Shown here: positions 19,293 through 26,933 of the stretch, one piece after another
Layout: the number at the start of each line of letters is the position of its first letter
How positions within the stretch are numbered: position 1 is the stretch's first letter
DNA from: a virus
Reading direction: 5' to 3' (one strand)
Length of the DNA: 30,168 nucleotides
IMG/VR virus record: IMGVR_UViG_3300006026_002941
Coordinates: 1 to 30,168 of that record
Program-made: the position numbers and the translations under genes
The notes under the pieces: generated by a model
Told to the model about the DNA's origin: nothing
Databases searched by the model: none
The model's input: the letters and a program-made list of their open reading frames with translations, nothing else

Positions 19293-19930
19293 GTATTTTG
19301 CAAGCATTGTCGGAGCCTTTTCCGCGAGAAGTTGAGCGCCAGCTAAAGAAGGGCGGCGCTTCTCTAACATACATCCCGGTTAGTGAAGTCATCACGCGCC
19401 TAAACAAGGTACTGGGTGTAGACATGTGGTCGTATGAGGTTGTCTCTTGTGCGAGAGACTCACTAGACCCTGACTATATTGTGGCTCATGTCCGTCTGAC
19501 GACCACGTTTGTTCCCACAGACAGCGCTCCTGCCCTTACCGTCGTCAAGGACGGCATCGGTGGGCAGAAGATTAAGCGCACACGGGCTGGAGACATTGTT
19601 GATCTGGGCGACGAAATGAAAGGTGCCGTTTCCGACGCCCTCAAGAAAGCGGCGCAGCATCTCGGCGTCGGCATTTATCTCGCACGTTCTGAAGAGGCAA
19701 TGAATCTCGAATACGTTGAAGAGATGTCTGATCAGCCTGTGGCGGAAGAGCATTTTACAAAGCTACGAGAACTTCTTAACTCACTAGATCAGGAACATGC
19801 TGCAAAGTGCAAGGAATATTGGGCGACCATTTCGGAAGGCAAAGAGTTTGTGAACGAAAACGTCACCAACGATCTTCTTCAGAAGATTTTGGTTTTTGTA
19901 AAGTCGCTACGTAACGCTGAAGCACAATGA
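19289..19930 (+). CDS. Rad52/Rad22-like single-strand annealing protein (Sak type)
   Basis: 213 residues from a GTG at 19289, with AGGAG 6 nt upstream and a GTGA overlap with the previous stop. The N-terminal Rad52_Rad22 pattern is clear: LSEPFPREVERQLKKGGASLTYIPVSEVITRLNKVLGVDMWSYEVV (7-52), then VAHVRLTT..., RAGDIVDLGDEMKGAVSDALKKAAQHLGVGIYLAR. These proteins form rings that anneal complementary single strands and drive phage recombination. The C-terminal 60 residues are helical and may contact SSB or the nuclease. The next gene, coupled by ATGA, is a Cas4/RecB-like nuclease, an expected partner. Confidence 0.9.
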   Translation: MSILQALSEPFPREVERQLKKGGASLTYIPVSEVITRLNKVLGVDMWSYEVVSCARDSLDPDYIVAHVRLTTTFVPTDSAPALTVVKDGIGGQKIKRTRAGDIVDLGDEMKGAVSDALKKAAQHLGVGIYLARSEEAMNLEYVEEMSDQPVAEEHFTKLRELLNSLDQEHAAKCKEYWATISEGKEFVNENVTNDLLQKILVFVKSLRNAEAQ

Positions 19931-20721
19931 TGCAGAGTCCTCTACCGATTGATCCGGTACCTTATGAGTTCCCGAAGTATATGTCGCCAAGTTCGATTAG
20001 TACCTTTCAGCAGTGTCCTCTGAAGTACAAGTATGCCAAGCTAGACAAACTCCCAAGTGTTTCCACAGAACCTCAAGTCCTTGGCTCTTTTGTGCATGAG
20101 GTGCTAGAGGAGTTATTTAAGCTTCCTGCGGAAGAGCGGACGGAAAAAGCTGCGAGCAGCCTTGCGAAGAGCTTGTGGGAGTCGAAGTGGGCTGATGAGT
20201 ATTTTGGATTAGATGACCGTGACGATGATCCCAACAACTTCAAGTGGAAGGCGTGGTGGTGCATCGAAAACTACTTCGGTATGGAAGATCCCACGAAGTT
20301 TGACGCTGAAGGCATTGAAGCCAAGATGGACGGCGATATTGACGGTGTACCCATCTTTGGCATCATTGACCGTTACACGATTGAGGACGGCAAGCTAGTA
20401 ATCTCGGATTACAAGACAGGTAAGAAGCCTCGCAAGCAGTACGAGTGGGAGAAGAAGATGCAGATCACGATCTACAGCATTCTTCTCAAAGAGATGACAG
20501 GTATGGACGTTAAACGTGCAGAGTTGCTTTATGTCAAATCTGGCCAGTTTGCACGGTATGATGTAGACGAAGAGCTTGAGAACGCTGTTCGTGTTGAGGT
20601 TCGTAACACATGGGATCAAGTAAAGTCCATGTGTGAGTCGGGCGAGTTTGAAACCCGGACTGGCCCTCTTTGCAACTGGTGTGATTATCAGCATATCTGT
20701 CCTGAGTTTGGAGGCATCTGA
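19927..20721 (+). CDS. RecB/Cas4-like PD-(D/E)XK exonuclease with Fe-S cluster
   Basis: 264 residues. SPSSISTFQQCPLKYKY is the usual RecB-nuclease start with Cys30. His57 (SFVHEVLEELF), Asp148 (GIIDRY), Asp161 and Lys163 (ISDYKTGK), and Gln179 make the PD-(D/E)XK active site. Cys249, Cys252 and Cys258 (LCNWCDYQHIC) complete the four-Cys iron-sulfur pattern together with Cys30, as in Cas4 and AddB. It likely resects dsDNA ends to make single strands for the annealing protein. The ATG overlaps the previous stop by 4 nt. No CRISPR locus is present, so a Cas4 adaptation role is not suggested. Confidence 0.9.
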   Translation: MMQSPLPIDPVPYEFPKYMSPSSISTFQQCPLKYKYAKLDKLPSVSTEPQVLGSFVHEVLEELFKLPAEERTEKAASSLAKSLWESKWADEYFGLDDRDDDPNNFKWKAWWCIENYFGMEDPTKFDAEGIEAKMDGDIDGVPIFGIIDRYTIEDGKLVISDYKTGKKPRKQYEWEKKMQITIYSILLKEMTGMDVKRAELLYVKSGQFARYDVDEELENAVRVEVRNTWDQVKSMCESGEFETRTGPLCNWCDYQHICPEFGGI

Positions 20722-20724
20722 GTC

Positions 20725-21183
20725 ATGTCGCAGACCGATAACTTTGCAATGTTGGTGTCTGAAGACATCAAGAACAACGCTTCTCAGCAGGATAAAGATT
20801 TTCTTCGCCTCCCAGAGAATCAGGTAAAATGGAGAGATGCACTAATCACTATCGTTGAGACGGTCACTGCAAAGATCGCAAGTCTAGACGAAGAGATTTC
20901 TCGCCTTCGTGGAACATATACTACCTTCACGATCGACCCTGCTGCGGGGTTAGAAGAACAGCGCTACAAAGCAGCACGGTTTCGGTTTTATGCGGAAAAG
21001 CGTTTGGTCGAAGTAGACAGGTTGCTTACCCTCGGAGAAGAAGCCGACCCTGAACTGTCGCTTGCCACGTTTTTGCGAAATGCAATTGTAGCCCACAAGC
21101 AGTGGCATATAGATAACGACATGGTTAATTCAGAAGGCGATGATTGCTTGTATAAAGCTTTAGACGGGGTTTGGGGTTTCTAA
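20725..21183 (+). CDS. Phage protein with coiled-coil, 152 aa, unknown function
   Basis: ATG at 20725, 3 nt after the nuclease stop. A helical N-terminal half (DKDFLRLPENQVKWRDALITIVETVTAKIASLDEEISRLRGTYT) is followed by EEQRYKAARFRFYAEKRLVEVDRLL, a motif resembling conserved actinophage proteins of unknown role. The C-terminus is mixed (FLRNAIVAHKQWHIDNDMV). It may assist recombination or replication by position. The stop overlaps the start of the GT4 gene (TAATG). Confidence 0.7.
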   Translation: MSQTDNFAMLVSEDIKNNASQQDKDFLRLPENQVKWRDALITIVETVTAKIASLDEEISRLRGTYTTFTIDPAAGLEEQRYKAARFRFYAEKRLVEVDRLLTLGEEADPELSLATFLRNAIVAHKQWHIDNDMVNSEGDDCLYKALDGVWGF

Positions 21184-22280
21184 TGAAGATTGGGTTTGCT
21201 ACGAACGACTGGTCTCGTAGTGCTACGGATGCTATGGGTCATCCCGTGATTGGCGGTTCTGGTTTTATTCGCATCGGTCAGTACATTAAGCCTTTGCGTG
21301 AAGCTGGTTATAATGTCGTGATTGGCATTTTGGCACAGAACAAGTTGACCGGAACGTTCGGTGTTCATTCGTGGGATGGTGTTGACTCATTTGATTGTGA
21401 TGTGATTGTTATGCAACGTTACATGCACATGCAGGTGCTTCCTGACATGAAACGTGCGCAGGCTGCAGGTCAGATCATTTTGAATGATGTAGATGACTGG
21501 TACTGGGGTCTTAGTGATAAGAATCAGGCCAAGTCGGCGTCAGATCCTGAGGTGAACAAGAGCGAAAACGTTTTGTGGTATAAGAACATTTTGGAGCAGT
21601 GTGACGGAATCATTACGTCTACTCCATTTCTTCATCAAAAAATGAAGGAGTGGAATCCAAATACTATGCTGCATGGTAACTATGTGAATCGTTCAAAGTA
21701 CACCACTCGTCGCATTCATGAAATACATAGCGGTAAGATGGTTGTAGGGTGGATGGGGTCCACTGCTCATAGAAGCGGTGATTTGGAGATTCTTCAGCCT
21801 TATTCAGATGCTATTAGCAAGTTTGCTACGTGGCATCACACTGGACACATGCAGGCTCCTAATATTCCTTTGTTCCATAAGGAAATTAAAGTTAGTGCGG
21901 GCTGTGTGACGACCCATCCCTTCTTAGCTCCTTATGAGCTGGAGAAGGGGTTCCTCTTTGATGTAGGGATCGTGCCGCTTACAAACATTCCTTTCAACCA
22001 TGCCAAGTCTTATATCAAAGGTCTGGAGTATGCTTGTGGCGGCGTTCCATTTGTTGCTTCTTGGTCACCCCAGTATGAAGAGCTAGCGGAAGAGCACGGC
22101 ATCGGTGAGATTGCTCGTGACCCGAAGGATTTCGTAAAGCTTTTAAAGAAGTACCAAGACGTTGATTATCGACAAGAAATTTCAGATTTGAATTGGAAGC
22201 GGGTCAAGAAATTTGATGTAAAAATTGGGGCGACTCGTCTTATCAAGACGATCAAGAACCTAGTGAAGCGTGCGAGATGA
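21183..22280 (+). CDS. GT-B glycosyltransferase (GT4-like)
   Basis: 365 residues from the ATG at 21183, one base after which lies the previous stop. GT-B fold: an N-terminal Rossmann-like domain (MKIGFATNDWSRS, FIRIGQYIKPLREAGYNVVIG, CDVIVMQRYMHMQVLPDMKRAQAAGQIILNDVDDWYWGL) and a C-terminal donor domain with VVGWMGSTAHRSGDLEIL, DVGIVPLTNIPFNHAKSYIKGLEYACGGVPFVASW, where the conserved Lys/Glu (KSYIKGLEYA) bind the NDP-sugar. The target is unknown; a virion or surface glycan is the simplest guess. It is coupled at both ends to neighbours, within a recombination-rich operon. Confidence 0.88.
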   Translation: MKIGFATNDWSRSATDAMGHPVIGGSGFIRIGQYIKPLREAGYNVVIGILAQNKLTGTFGVHSWDGVDSFDCDVIVMQRYMHMQVLPDMKRAQAAGQIILNDVDDWYWGLSDKNQAKSASDPEVNKSENVLWYKNILEQCDGIITSTPFLHQKMKEWNPNTMLHGNYVNRSKYTTRRIHEIHSGKMVVGWMGSTAHRSGDLEILQPYSDAISKFATWHHTGHMQAPNIPLFHKEIKVSAGCVTTHPFLAPYELEKGFLFDVGIVPLTNIPFNHAKSYIKGLEYACGGVPFVASWSPQYEELAEEHGIGEIARDPKDFVKLLKKYQDVDYRQEISDLNWKRVKKFDVKIGATRLIKTIKNLVKRAR

Positions 22281-22753
22281 AGCGAGGTAAGCCTCTAAAG
22301 AGAACACCGTTGAAGCGTGGTAGTAGTCAGTTGAAGAGAACTCCTTTAAAGAAGCGTTCCGATAAGATGTCGGAAAAGTATGTGGGCCGTCGAAGCATTG
22401 TTAAGCAACTTCTGTCTGAACGCCCGCATTGTGAAGCTTGTTTGGTGTGGGCTTCTTACGATTATCAGACCGGCAATAGTGATTCTCTTTTCGTTAAGCA
22501 TAATAAAAGTAAAGACATTCACGAACTTGTGAATAGGTCACAAGGCGGAAGCATCTTGGAGTATGAGAATCTACTGGCTGTGTGCAGGCCATGTCACAGT
22601 AGAATAACTACAGAACCTTTAATTTCTGAAATGCTTGGCCTTCATTTAAAAAGCACGTCAAACAAAATGTCGCATTTCCTCGAAGCAGAAAGGGTAAGAA
22701 ATGCCTGGAAAAACGGAACTCCTGCAGAACCTTATTGGTTCAGCTCTAACTGA
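22277..22753 (+). CDS. HNH endonuclease, copy 1
   Basis: 158 residues starting at the ATG that overlaps the GT4 stop (ATGA). A basic head with the repeated KRTPLKR motif (residues 8-14 and 20-26) likely binds DNA. The HNH core is CEAC (about 52-55), IHELVNRSQGGSILEYENLLAVCRPCHSRIT (about 81-111), with the paired CxxC zinc knuckles and a His at IHE as the catalytic candidate. Such proteins nick DNA in packaging, recombination or homing. It overlaps the next gene by 53 nt in another frame, which is long for a neighbour overlap. Confidence 0.85.
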   Translation: MKRGKPLKRTPLKRGSSQLKRTPLKKRSDKMSEKYVGRRSIVKQLLSERPHCEACLVWASYDYQTGNSDSLFVKHNKSKDIHELVNRSQGGSILEYENLLAVCRPCHSRITTEPLISEMLGLHLKSTSNKMSHFLEAERVRNAWKNGTPAEPYWFSSN

Positions 22754-23600
22754 GCATCCCGATCTACTAGACGAAATCAACAGCCTATCTGGAGGGTTCG
22801 CTGATAGCGATCTTCCATTTTTAGATAGAGAGGAAGTTAACGAATCGTTTCTTTCTGATATCCAGAAGGGATGGAGGCATAACGGTGTTGTAATTGTTGA
22901 CTCGTTGATTCCCGACGACATGATTGAAGCATACCGTCAAGACTGGATTCAGCATAATCGTGTCAACCATGATCGTCCTTTGGGCTACCCTGGCGAGTGT
23001 GCTTACTTTCAGGTAGAAAGTCTAATGAATATCGCTACCTATGCTCCATTAAGTAATATCCTTGAGCATCTTATTGGCGATCAGATGGGTATTCATTTGA
23101 ACTTGACTGGTTGGAAGTCCACAGAACGGAACTGGCACCAAGACGGGTATTTGAATCCTGACACGAATAAGGATCATTACTTGGCTGTGTGGGTTGCATT
23201 GGATGATGTGCATGAAGATGCTGGCCCATTTGAGTATGTTCCGGGTAGTCATGTTCTTCCGGTTATTACGCAAGATGCAACAAAGTCTAGGTTAGAGCCT
23301 CATGAGCGAGATGATCCTAACTGGCCTAAGTACTCGGAGCGCTTCCTTACTCCCATGTTTGAAGACATCTTACATCGTGGCAACCTTTCGACTGAAAAGT
23401 TTATCGCCAAGAAGGGTGATGTATTAATTTGGCATGCACGCTTGATGCATCGAGGCGCAATTCCAAACAATCCAGACTTGTGGAGAGAGACAGCAATTCT
23501 CCACTATTCAGGTGTGAATCATCGTCCCGATATGCCACAAGGGTACCAGTATCAGGACGGTGGATGGTTCTTCCCAATCAATCAAAACATTCCTTTGTGA
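22701..23600 (+). CDS. Phytanoyl-CoA dioxygenase (PhyH) family protein, copy 2
   Basis: 299 residues from the ATG at 22701 (AAAGGGTAAGA upstream). HxD as WHQD (His146, Asp148), distal His240 (RLMHRGA) and Arg252 (WRET) give a full Fe(II)/2-oxoglutarate site. The core ALDDVHEDAGPFEYVPGSH is classic PhyH. It differs clearly from copy 1 at 15794-16543, so it is not a recent duplicate. It sits between two HNH genes and near a glycosyltransferase and methyltransferase. Substrate unknown. The start is inside the HNH gene; the first 45 residues are not essential for the fold, so a later start cannot be excluded. Confidence 0.88.
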   Translation: MPGKTELLQNLIGSALTEHPDLLDEINSLSGGFADSDLPFLDREEVNESFLSDIQKGWRHNGVVIVDSLIPDDMIEAYRQDWIQHNRVNHDRPLGYPGECAYFQVESLMNIATYAPLSNILEHLIGDQMGIHLNLTGWKSTERNWHQDGYLNPDTNKDHYLAVWVALDDVHEDAGPFEYVPGSHVLPVITQDATKSRLEPHERDDPNWPKYSERFLTPMFEDILHRGNLSTEKFIAKKGDVLIWHARLMHRGAIPNNPDLWRETAILHYSGVNHRPDMPQGYQYQDGGWFFPINQNIPL

Positions 23601-23601
23601 G

Positions 23602-23982
23602 ATGGCTGCCAATTACGGGACAGCGGCTAAAGCTAAAGCCACAAAGTTACACAGTCTACTTGTGAGGACTCGTGATGGGTTTCGCTGTCGCTGGTGCGGG
23701 GTTCACAAAGATGACGGCAAGCAGATACAGTGCGCTCATATAATCAGTCGGTCTATCTCGGCTACTAGGACTGATGAAAAGAATGCGGTTGCCTTGTGTG
23801 CGTCGTGCCATTGGAAGCAGTCTAAAAACCCGCTGGTTTGGGCGAGATGGCTTGAAGATGAGCTAGGTAGAGAGCATTTAGACGATCTGCTGGAACGTGG
23901 CGTTTCGGGGGTGAAGGTTGACTGGGGCAGTGAAGCCGAACGCCTACAGTCTATTATTGACGAGATGAATGGAAATGGATAG
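23602..23982 (+). CDS. HNH endonuclease, copy 2
   Basis: 126 residues from the ATG at 23602 (MAANYGTAAKAKATKLHSL...), one base after the PhyH stop. The HNH/zinc core is CRWCG (about 30-34), IQCAHIISRSISATRTDEKNAVALCASCHWK (about 43-73): CxxC pairs bind zinc, and AHIISR...NA...CH is the beta-beta-alpha-metal site. The acidic C-terminus resembles phage recombination-type HNH proteins. Its 3' end contains a consensus leaderless promoter for the next gene. It could act as a structure-specific nuclease beside the Rad52-like system. Confidence 0.85.
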   Translation: MAANYGTAAKAKATKLHSLLVRTRDGFRCRWCGVHKDDGKQIQCAHIISRSISATRTDEKNAVALCASCHWKQSKNPLVWARWLEDELGREHLDDLLERGVSGVKVDWGSEAERLQSIIDEMNGNG

Positions 23983-23985
23983 AAT
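23957..23985 (+). promoter_or_regulatory. Leaderless-type promoter inside the second HNH gene
   Basis: TTGACG (23957-23962), a 17-nt spacer, TAGAAT (23980-23985), then 6 nt to the ATG at 23992. It starts a new transcription unit within the long plus-strand run. Confidence 0.8.
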
Positions 23986-23991
23986 AGCGAC

Positions 23992-24342
23992 ATGAATAGT
24001 ACGAGAACTGCGCCAATCAGTCAGGTTGAAGTTGAGTCTGAACTTGTCCGCTTGATTGGTGAAATTGAGCAAGAAACTGAAGCATTTGAGATCCTGTGCA
24101 AGGATCATGCCCAAAAAGAAGCGTCTTACAAGAGCGCTTGGTATAAGGAATATCTAGCAGCGGAAGGTGCCGTGAAGCAGAAAGAAAGCTGGGCGGGTTA
24201 CAAGACAAGCGATCTTCAGTACGATTCTATGATCGCTGAAGCGTTGGTTAAAGCGAAGCGTGAACGTCTTCATTCATTACGCACTGCCTGCGATGCCTTG
24301 CGCACGATTGCAGCAAATGTCAGATCGCAAGTAAAGTTTTAG
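23992..24342 (+). CDS. Coiled-coil phage protein, 116 aa, unknown function
   Basis: ATG at 23992 without a Shine-Dalgarno sequence but with a consensus promoter whose -10 box ends 6 nt before it. Nearly all helical (VEVESELVRLIGEIEQETEAFEILCKDHAQKEASYKSAWYKEYL... AKRERLHSLRTACDALRTIAANVRSQ). The C-terminal LRTxxDxLRTIAANVRxQ is a motif I recall from many small actinophage proteins near recombination genes. No enzymatic motif is seen. Confidence 0.75.
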   Translation: MNSTRTAPISQVEVESELVRLIGEIEQETEAFEILCKDHAQKEASYKSAWYKEYLAAEGAVKQKESWAGYKTSDLQYDSMIAEALVKAKRERLHSLRTACDALRTIAANVRSQVKF

Positions 24343-24351
24343 GAGAACACT

Positions 24352-24975
24352 ATGGAAAAGCAGTTACTCAATGTGGGGTGCGGTACCCACTATATCGACG
24401 GATGGGTCAACACAGATGTGTGGGAAGATCATTCCACAACACCTGATGTTTTGGTAAAGATGGATGAACCGTATCCGTTTGAGGATGACACATTTGATGC
24501 GATCTATCTCGGCCATGTGCTTGAGCATATTGCGTGGCCGAAGCTGGGTGTCTTTTTGACAGATATGGTTCGCATCGCTAAGCCGGGTGCCCCGGTCCTT
24601 GCTGTCGGTCCTGATGTTCATAAGTGTATTAAGCGGTGGGCTGAGAAACTAGAGCCTTGGGACATGGTTGTTTCTACGATGGAGCATCAGGATGTTGACT
24701 CGCAAATTTATCACATGTCCGACGATGGTCAATATCTTACTAAGACTCCGCCGGAGTGGTGGGATGGAGCAGCGCACCATTGGAATTGCTATGAAGATCG
24801 CTTAGAGCTGGTCATGAATACACACTTCGAGAATGTACAGGTTTACTCTCCTTACATTGAGCGGGACCTACCCGGCAACCGACATGATTGGTATGACTCA
24901 CGCACAAACATGCGCTGGCCTACGGTCGGGTACTGGTGGTGGCAATGTGCAGTTATGGGGTATGCGCCGTCATGA
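24352..24975 (+). CDS. SAM-dependent methyltransferase (type 11)
   Basis: 207 residues from the ATG at 24352 with AGGAG 6 nt upstream. Motif I LLNVGCGTHYIDGWVNTD (5-22), FDAIYLGHVLEHI (about 47-59) is the post-I/IV region of type 11 methyltransferases, and RIAKPGAPVLAVGPD matches motif V. The family methylates small molecules, sugars or lipids; the WWWQC-rich C-terminus is not diagnostic. It is coupled by ATGA to the ParB-like gene, so it may belong to the ParB/PAPS-reductase cassette or to the glycan genes. Confidence 0.8.
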   Translation: MEKQLLNVGCGTHYIDGWVNTDVWEDHSTTPDVLVKMDEPYPFEDDTFDAIYLGHVLEHIAWPKLGVFLTDMVRIAKPGAPVLAVGPDVHKCIKRWAEKLEPWDMVVSTMEHQDVDSQIYHMSDDGQYLTKTPPEWWDGAAHHWNCYEDRLELVMNTHFENVQVYSPYIERDLPGNRHDWYDSRTNMRWPTVGYWWWQCAVMGYAPS

Positions 24976-25754
24976 TCCATAACATCGCTTCAAATATTCA
25001 GTCGTTGGCTGTAGACATTGAGCTACTGAAGCCTCTTGAGGTTAACGCACGTCGTGGTAATGTTGATGCAATCATGGCGTCTTACAACAAGTTTGGACAA
25101 GTGAAGCCCATTGTGGCCGTAGAGGATGGCGATAAACTTTTAGTTATCGCTGGCAATCATCAGTTAGAAGCTGCTAAGCGTTTAGGTTGGCAAGAAATTG
25201 CTGTGTCCATCGTTGATTTAGATTCAGAAGACGCTCTTGCTTTCTCGCTGGCAGACAATAGGATTTCTGAGCTTGGTGAGACTGATGAAAGCGCTCTTAT
25301 CGACTTGCTATCGGATGCTGTTAGCTTGGACGAAGATTTTTACAGCACCCTTGGTTGGGACGATTTTTCGATTGCCACGATTGAAAACAATGTAATTTCT
25401 TCGCAGGTATCAAGTGCGCCTAATGACGGTTGGACTGCCCCAGAGATCACGGTAAACAGGGTTCCTGAAGAGAACAACGTTCCTGCTTTCGTGAGTGACA
25501 GTACAGATGAGGCCCCAACTCAAACGTTCAACCCTGAAGGTGTAAGCACTGATACGATTGTGACTCAAGGAAGCACCACAGTCGGTGCGGCTGGTAGCAA
25601 GAACGTCGCTATTCAGTTTACTCTTGTTTTCGAGAACACCGATCAACAGGCGGGCTGGTACCGCATTCTTCACAAGTTGAAGGAGAGTCCTGTGTACGAA
25701 GGCGCTACAACGACAGAACTTTTGTTTGATTTCTTTGACCAGCATCTGGAGTAA
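24972..25754 (+). CDS. ParB-like nuclease-domain protein, copy 1 (IbrB-like)
   Basis: 260 residues from the ATG at 24972, overlapping the methyltransferase stop. The ParB/Srx fold is seen in VDIELLKPLEVNARRGNVDAIMASYNKFGQVKPIVAV (14-50), VIAGNHQLEAAKRLGWQEIAVSIVDLDSEDALAFSLADNRISELG (58-102). The C-terminal half is Thr/Asn rich and ends in a separate alpha/beta piece (VAIQFTLVFENTDQQAGWYRIL). No helix-turn-helix of plasmid ParB is seen, so partition is unlikely. It is followed by a PAPS-reductase-like gene and a second ParB-like gene, the IbrB/IbrA pairing. Confidence 0.85.
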   Translation: MIHNIASNIQSLAVDIELLKPLEVNARRGNVDAIMASYNKFGQVKPIVAVEDGDKLLVIAGNHQLEAAKRLGWQEIAVSIVDLDSEDALAFSLADNRISELGETDESALIDLLSDAVSLDEDFYSTLGWDDFSIATIENNVISSQVSSAPNDGWTAPEITVNRVPEENNVPAFVSDSTDEAPTQTFNPEGVSTDTIVTQGSTTVGAAGSKNVAIQFTLVFENTDQQAGWYRILHKLKESPVYEGATTTELLFDFFDQHLE

Positions 25755-25759
25755 GTCTC

Positions 25760-26929
25760 GTGCCTCGTAAGCAAATGTATTTGGATATAAATTGTGTAGA
25801 GGCTGCTAGGCAGCGAATTCGTCACGTTTATGATATCTTTGATACAGTTTGCGTTCAGTTTAGTGGCGGTAAAGACAGTACGGCTGCGCTGTATCTTGCG
25901 AAAGAGGTTCATGAAGAGCGTGGGCTTGGACCTGTCAAAACGATTTTCCGTGACGAAGAGATCATTTCTCCTGCAGCAGAAGAGTTTGTTACTGAAGTAA
26001 GTAACTACGATTGGGTTGACATGGAATGGTACTGTCTCCCTCAGCTGCAAGAAGTTTGGTCCATGGGTACCCGTGAGCTAGTTTTGTTGTGGTCGGCGTT
26101 TAGGGAAGAGTGTGGCTTGCTGGTCCGGGACTTTCCGCCAAACTCTATTCGGGCCGAGCATTTTGGATTGTCTGGTAATCTACCCCTCCCTAAACGAATA
26201 GATGAGTATACAATGCAGGGCAAGCGTGGCCGAACTGCGTTTATTACCGGAGTAAGGGCGAATGAGTCAATGGTCCGGTACCGATCTGTTACTCAGAAGC
26301 TTCACGAAAATTACATCAATCGTCCTCAGGGTTTACCCAAGTCAATTCCACTACGGTTTGCAAAAGTTCTATACGATTGGACTTCTGATGATGTTCTTAA
26401 GTTTATCACAGAAGAGCATGGTGCTCCTTATTGCAAGTACTATGATTACGCTATGTTGGGTGGAGCAAATCAACGAGTTGGTACGCCCTTGTTTTCTACT
26501 GCAGCTAGAAGGTTGACTGACGTAATCAAGACCGAGCCAGAGTTTTACGATCGGCTAGTTGAAACGTTCCCTGAGATAGATACTCAGCGTCAGCTCTGGG
26601 GAGAGTACGATATAGAAGCGCTCATAGATGATTTTGTTGCAGATGGGTGGGATGGCGTTAAGGAATGTATCGAAATGCATTTTATTGATGCCGACTATAA
26701 GCGTCTAGCTTTTTCTTTTGCAGATAAGTTTAGAACATCACATAAGAAAGACCCTTTTGCATATCCGATTGATCATCTAGTTCGAACCTTGCTTCTGAAT
26801 TCCGTTGTGGGGAACCCTTCCCCAGTTGGTCCGCAAACGATTGCACACAAGAAGAGGATGCAGGCTCTCTATCAAGATATAGCTGATGCCGATAGCCTTG
26901 ACTTGCACGACGATTTTAGGTTAAGTTAA
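25760..26929 (+). CDS. PAPS reductase-like PP-loop protein (IbrA-like)
   Basis: 389 residues from a GTG at 25760 with GGAG about 9 nt upstream; an ATG five codons later is possible. The PP-loop SGGKDST (35-41) binds ATP and adenylates substrates. The IbrA-type middle VLYDWTSDDVLKFITEEHGAPYCKYYDYAMLGGANQRVGTPLFSTAARRL and the long C-terminal domain separate it from assimilatory CysH. In E. coli prophages IbrA with IbrB (ParB-like) controls expression of immunoglobulin-binding proteins by an unknown reaction. The PP-loop fold is shared with DndC, which puts sulfur into DNA, but no other Dnd gene is here. Confidence 0.88.
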   Translation: MPRKQMYLDINCVEAARQRIRHVYDIFDTVCVQFSGGKDSTAALYLAKEVHEERGLGPVKTIFRDEEIISPAAEEFVTEVSNYDWVDMEWYCLPQLQEVWSMGTRELVLLWSAFREECGLLVRDFPPNSIRAEHFGLSGNLPLPKRIDEYTMQGKRGRTAFITGVRANESMVRYRSVTQKLHENYINRPQGLPKSIPLRFAKVLYDWTSDDVLKFITEEHGAPYCKYYDYAMLGGANQRVGTPLFSTAARRLTDVIKTEPEFYDRLVETFPEIDTQRQLWGEYDIEALIDDFVADGWDGVKECIEMHFIDADYKRLAFSFADKFRTSHKKDPFAYPIDHLVRTLLLNSVVGNPSPVGPQTIAHKKRMQALYQDIADADSLDLHDDFRLS

Positions 26930-26933
26930 GTAA

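Noticed and set aside
25760-26929. Dnd-type DNA phosphorothioation enzyme (DndC)
   Set aside because: The PP-loop is shared, but no DndA, DndD or DndE is present and the middle and C-terminal parts fit the IbrA type better.
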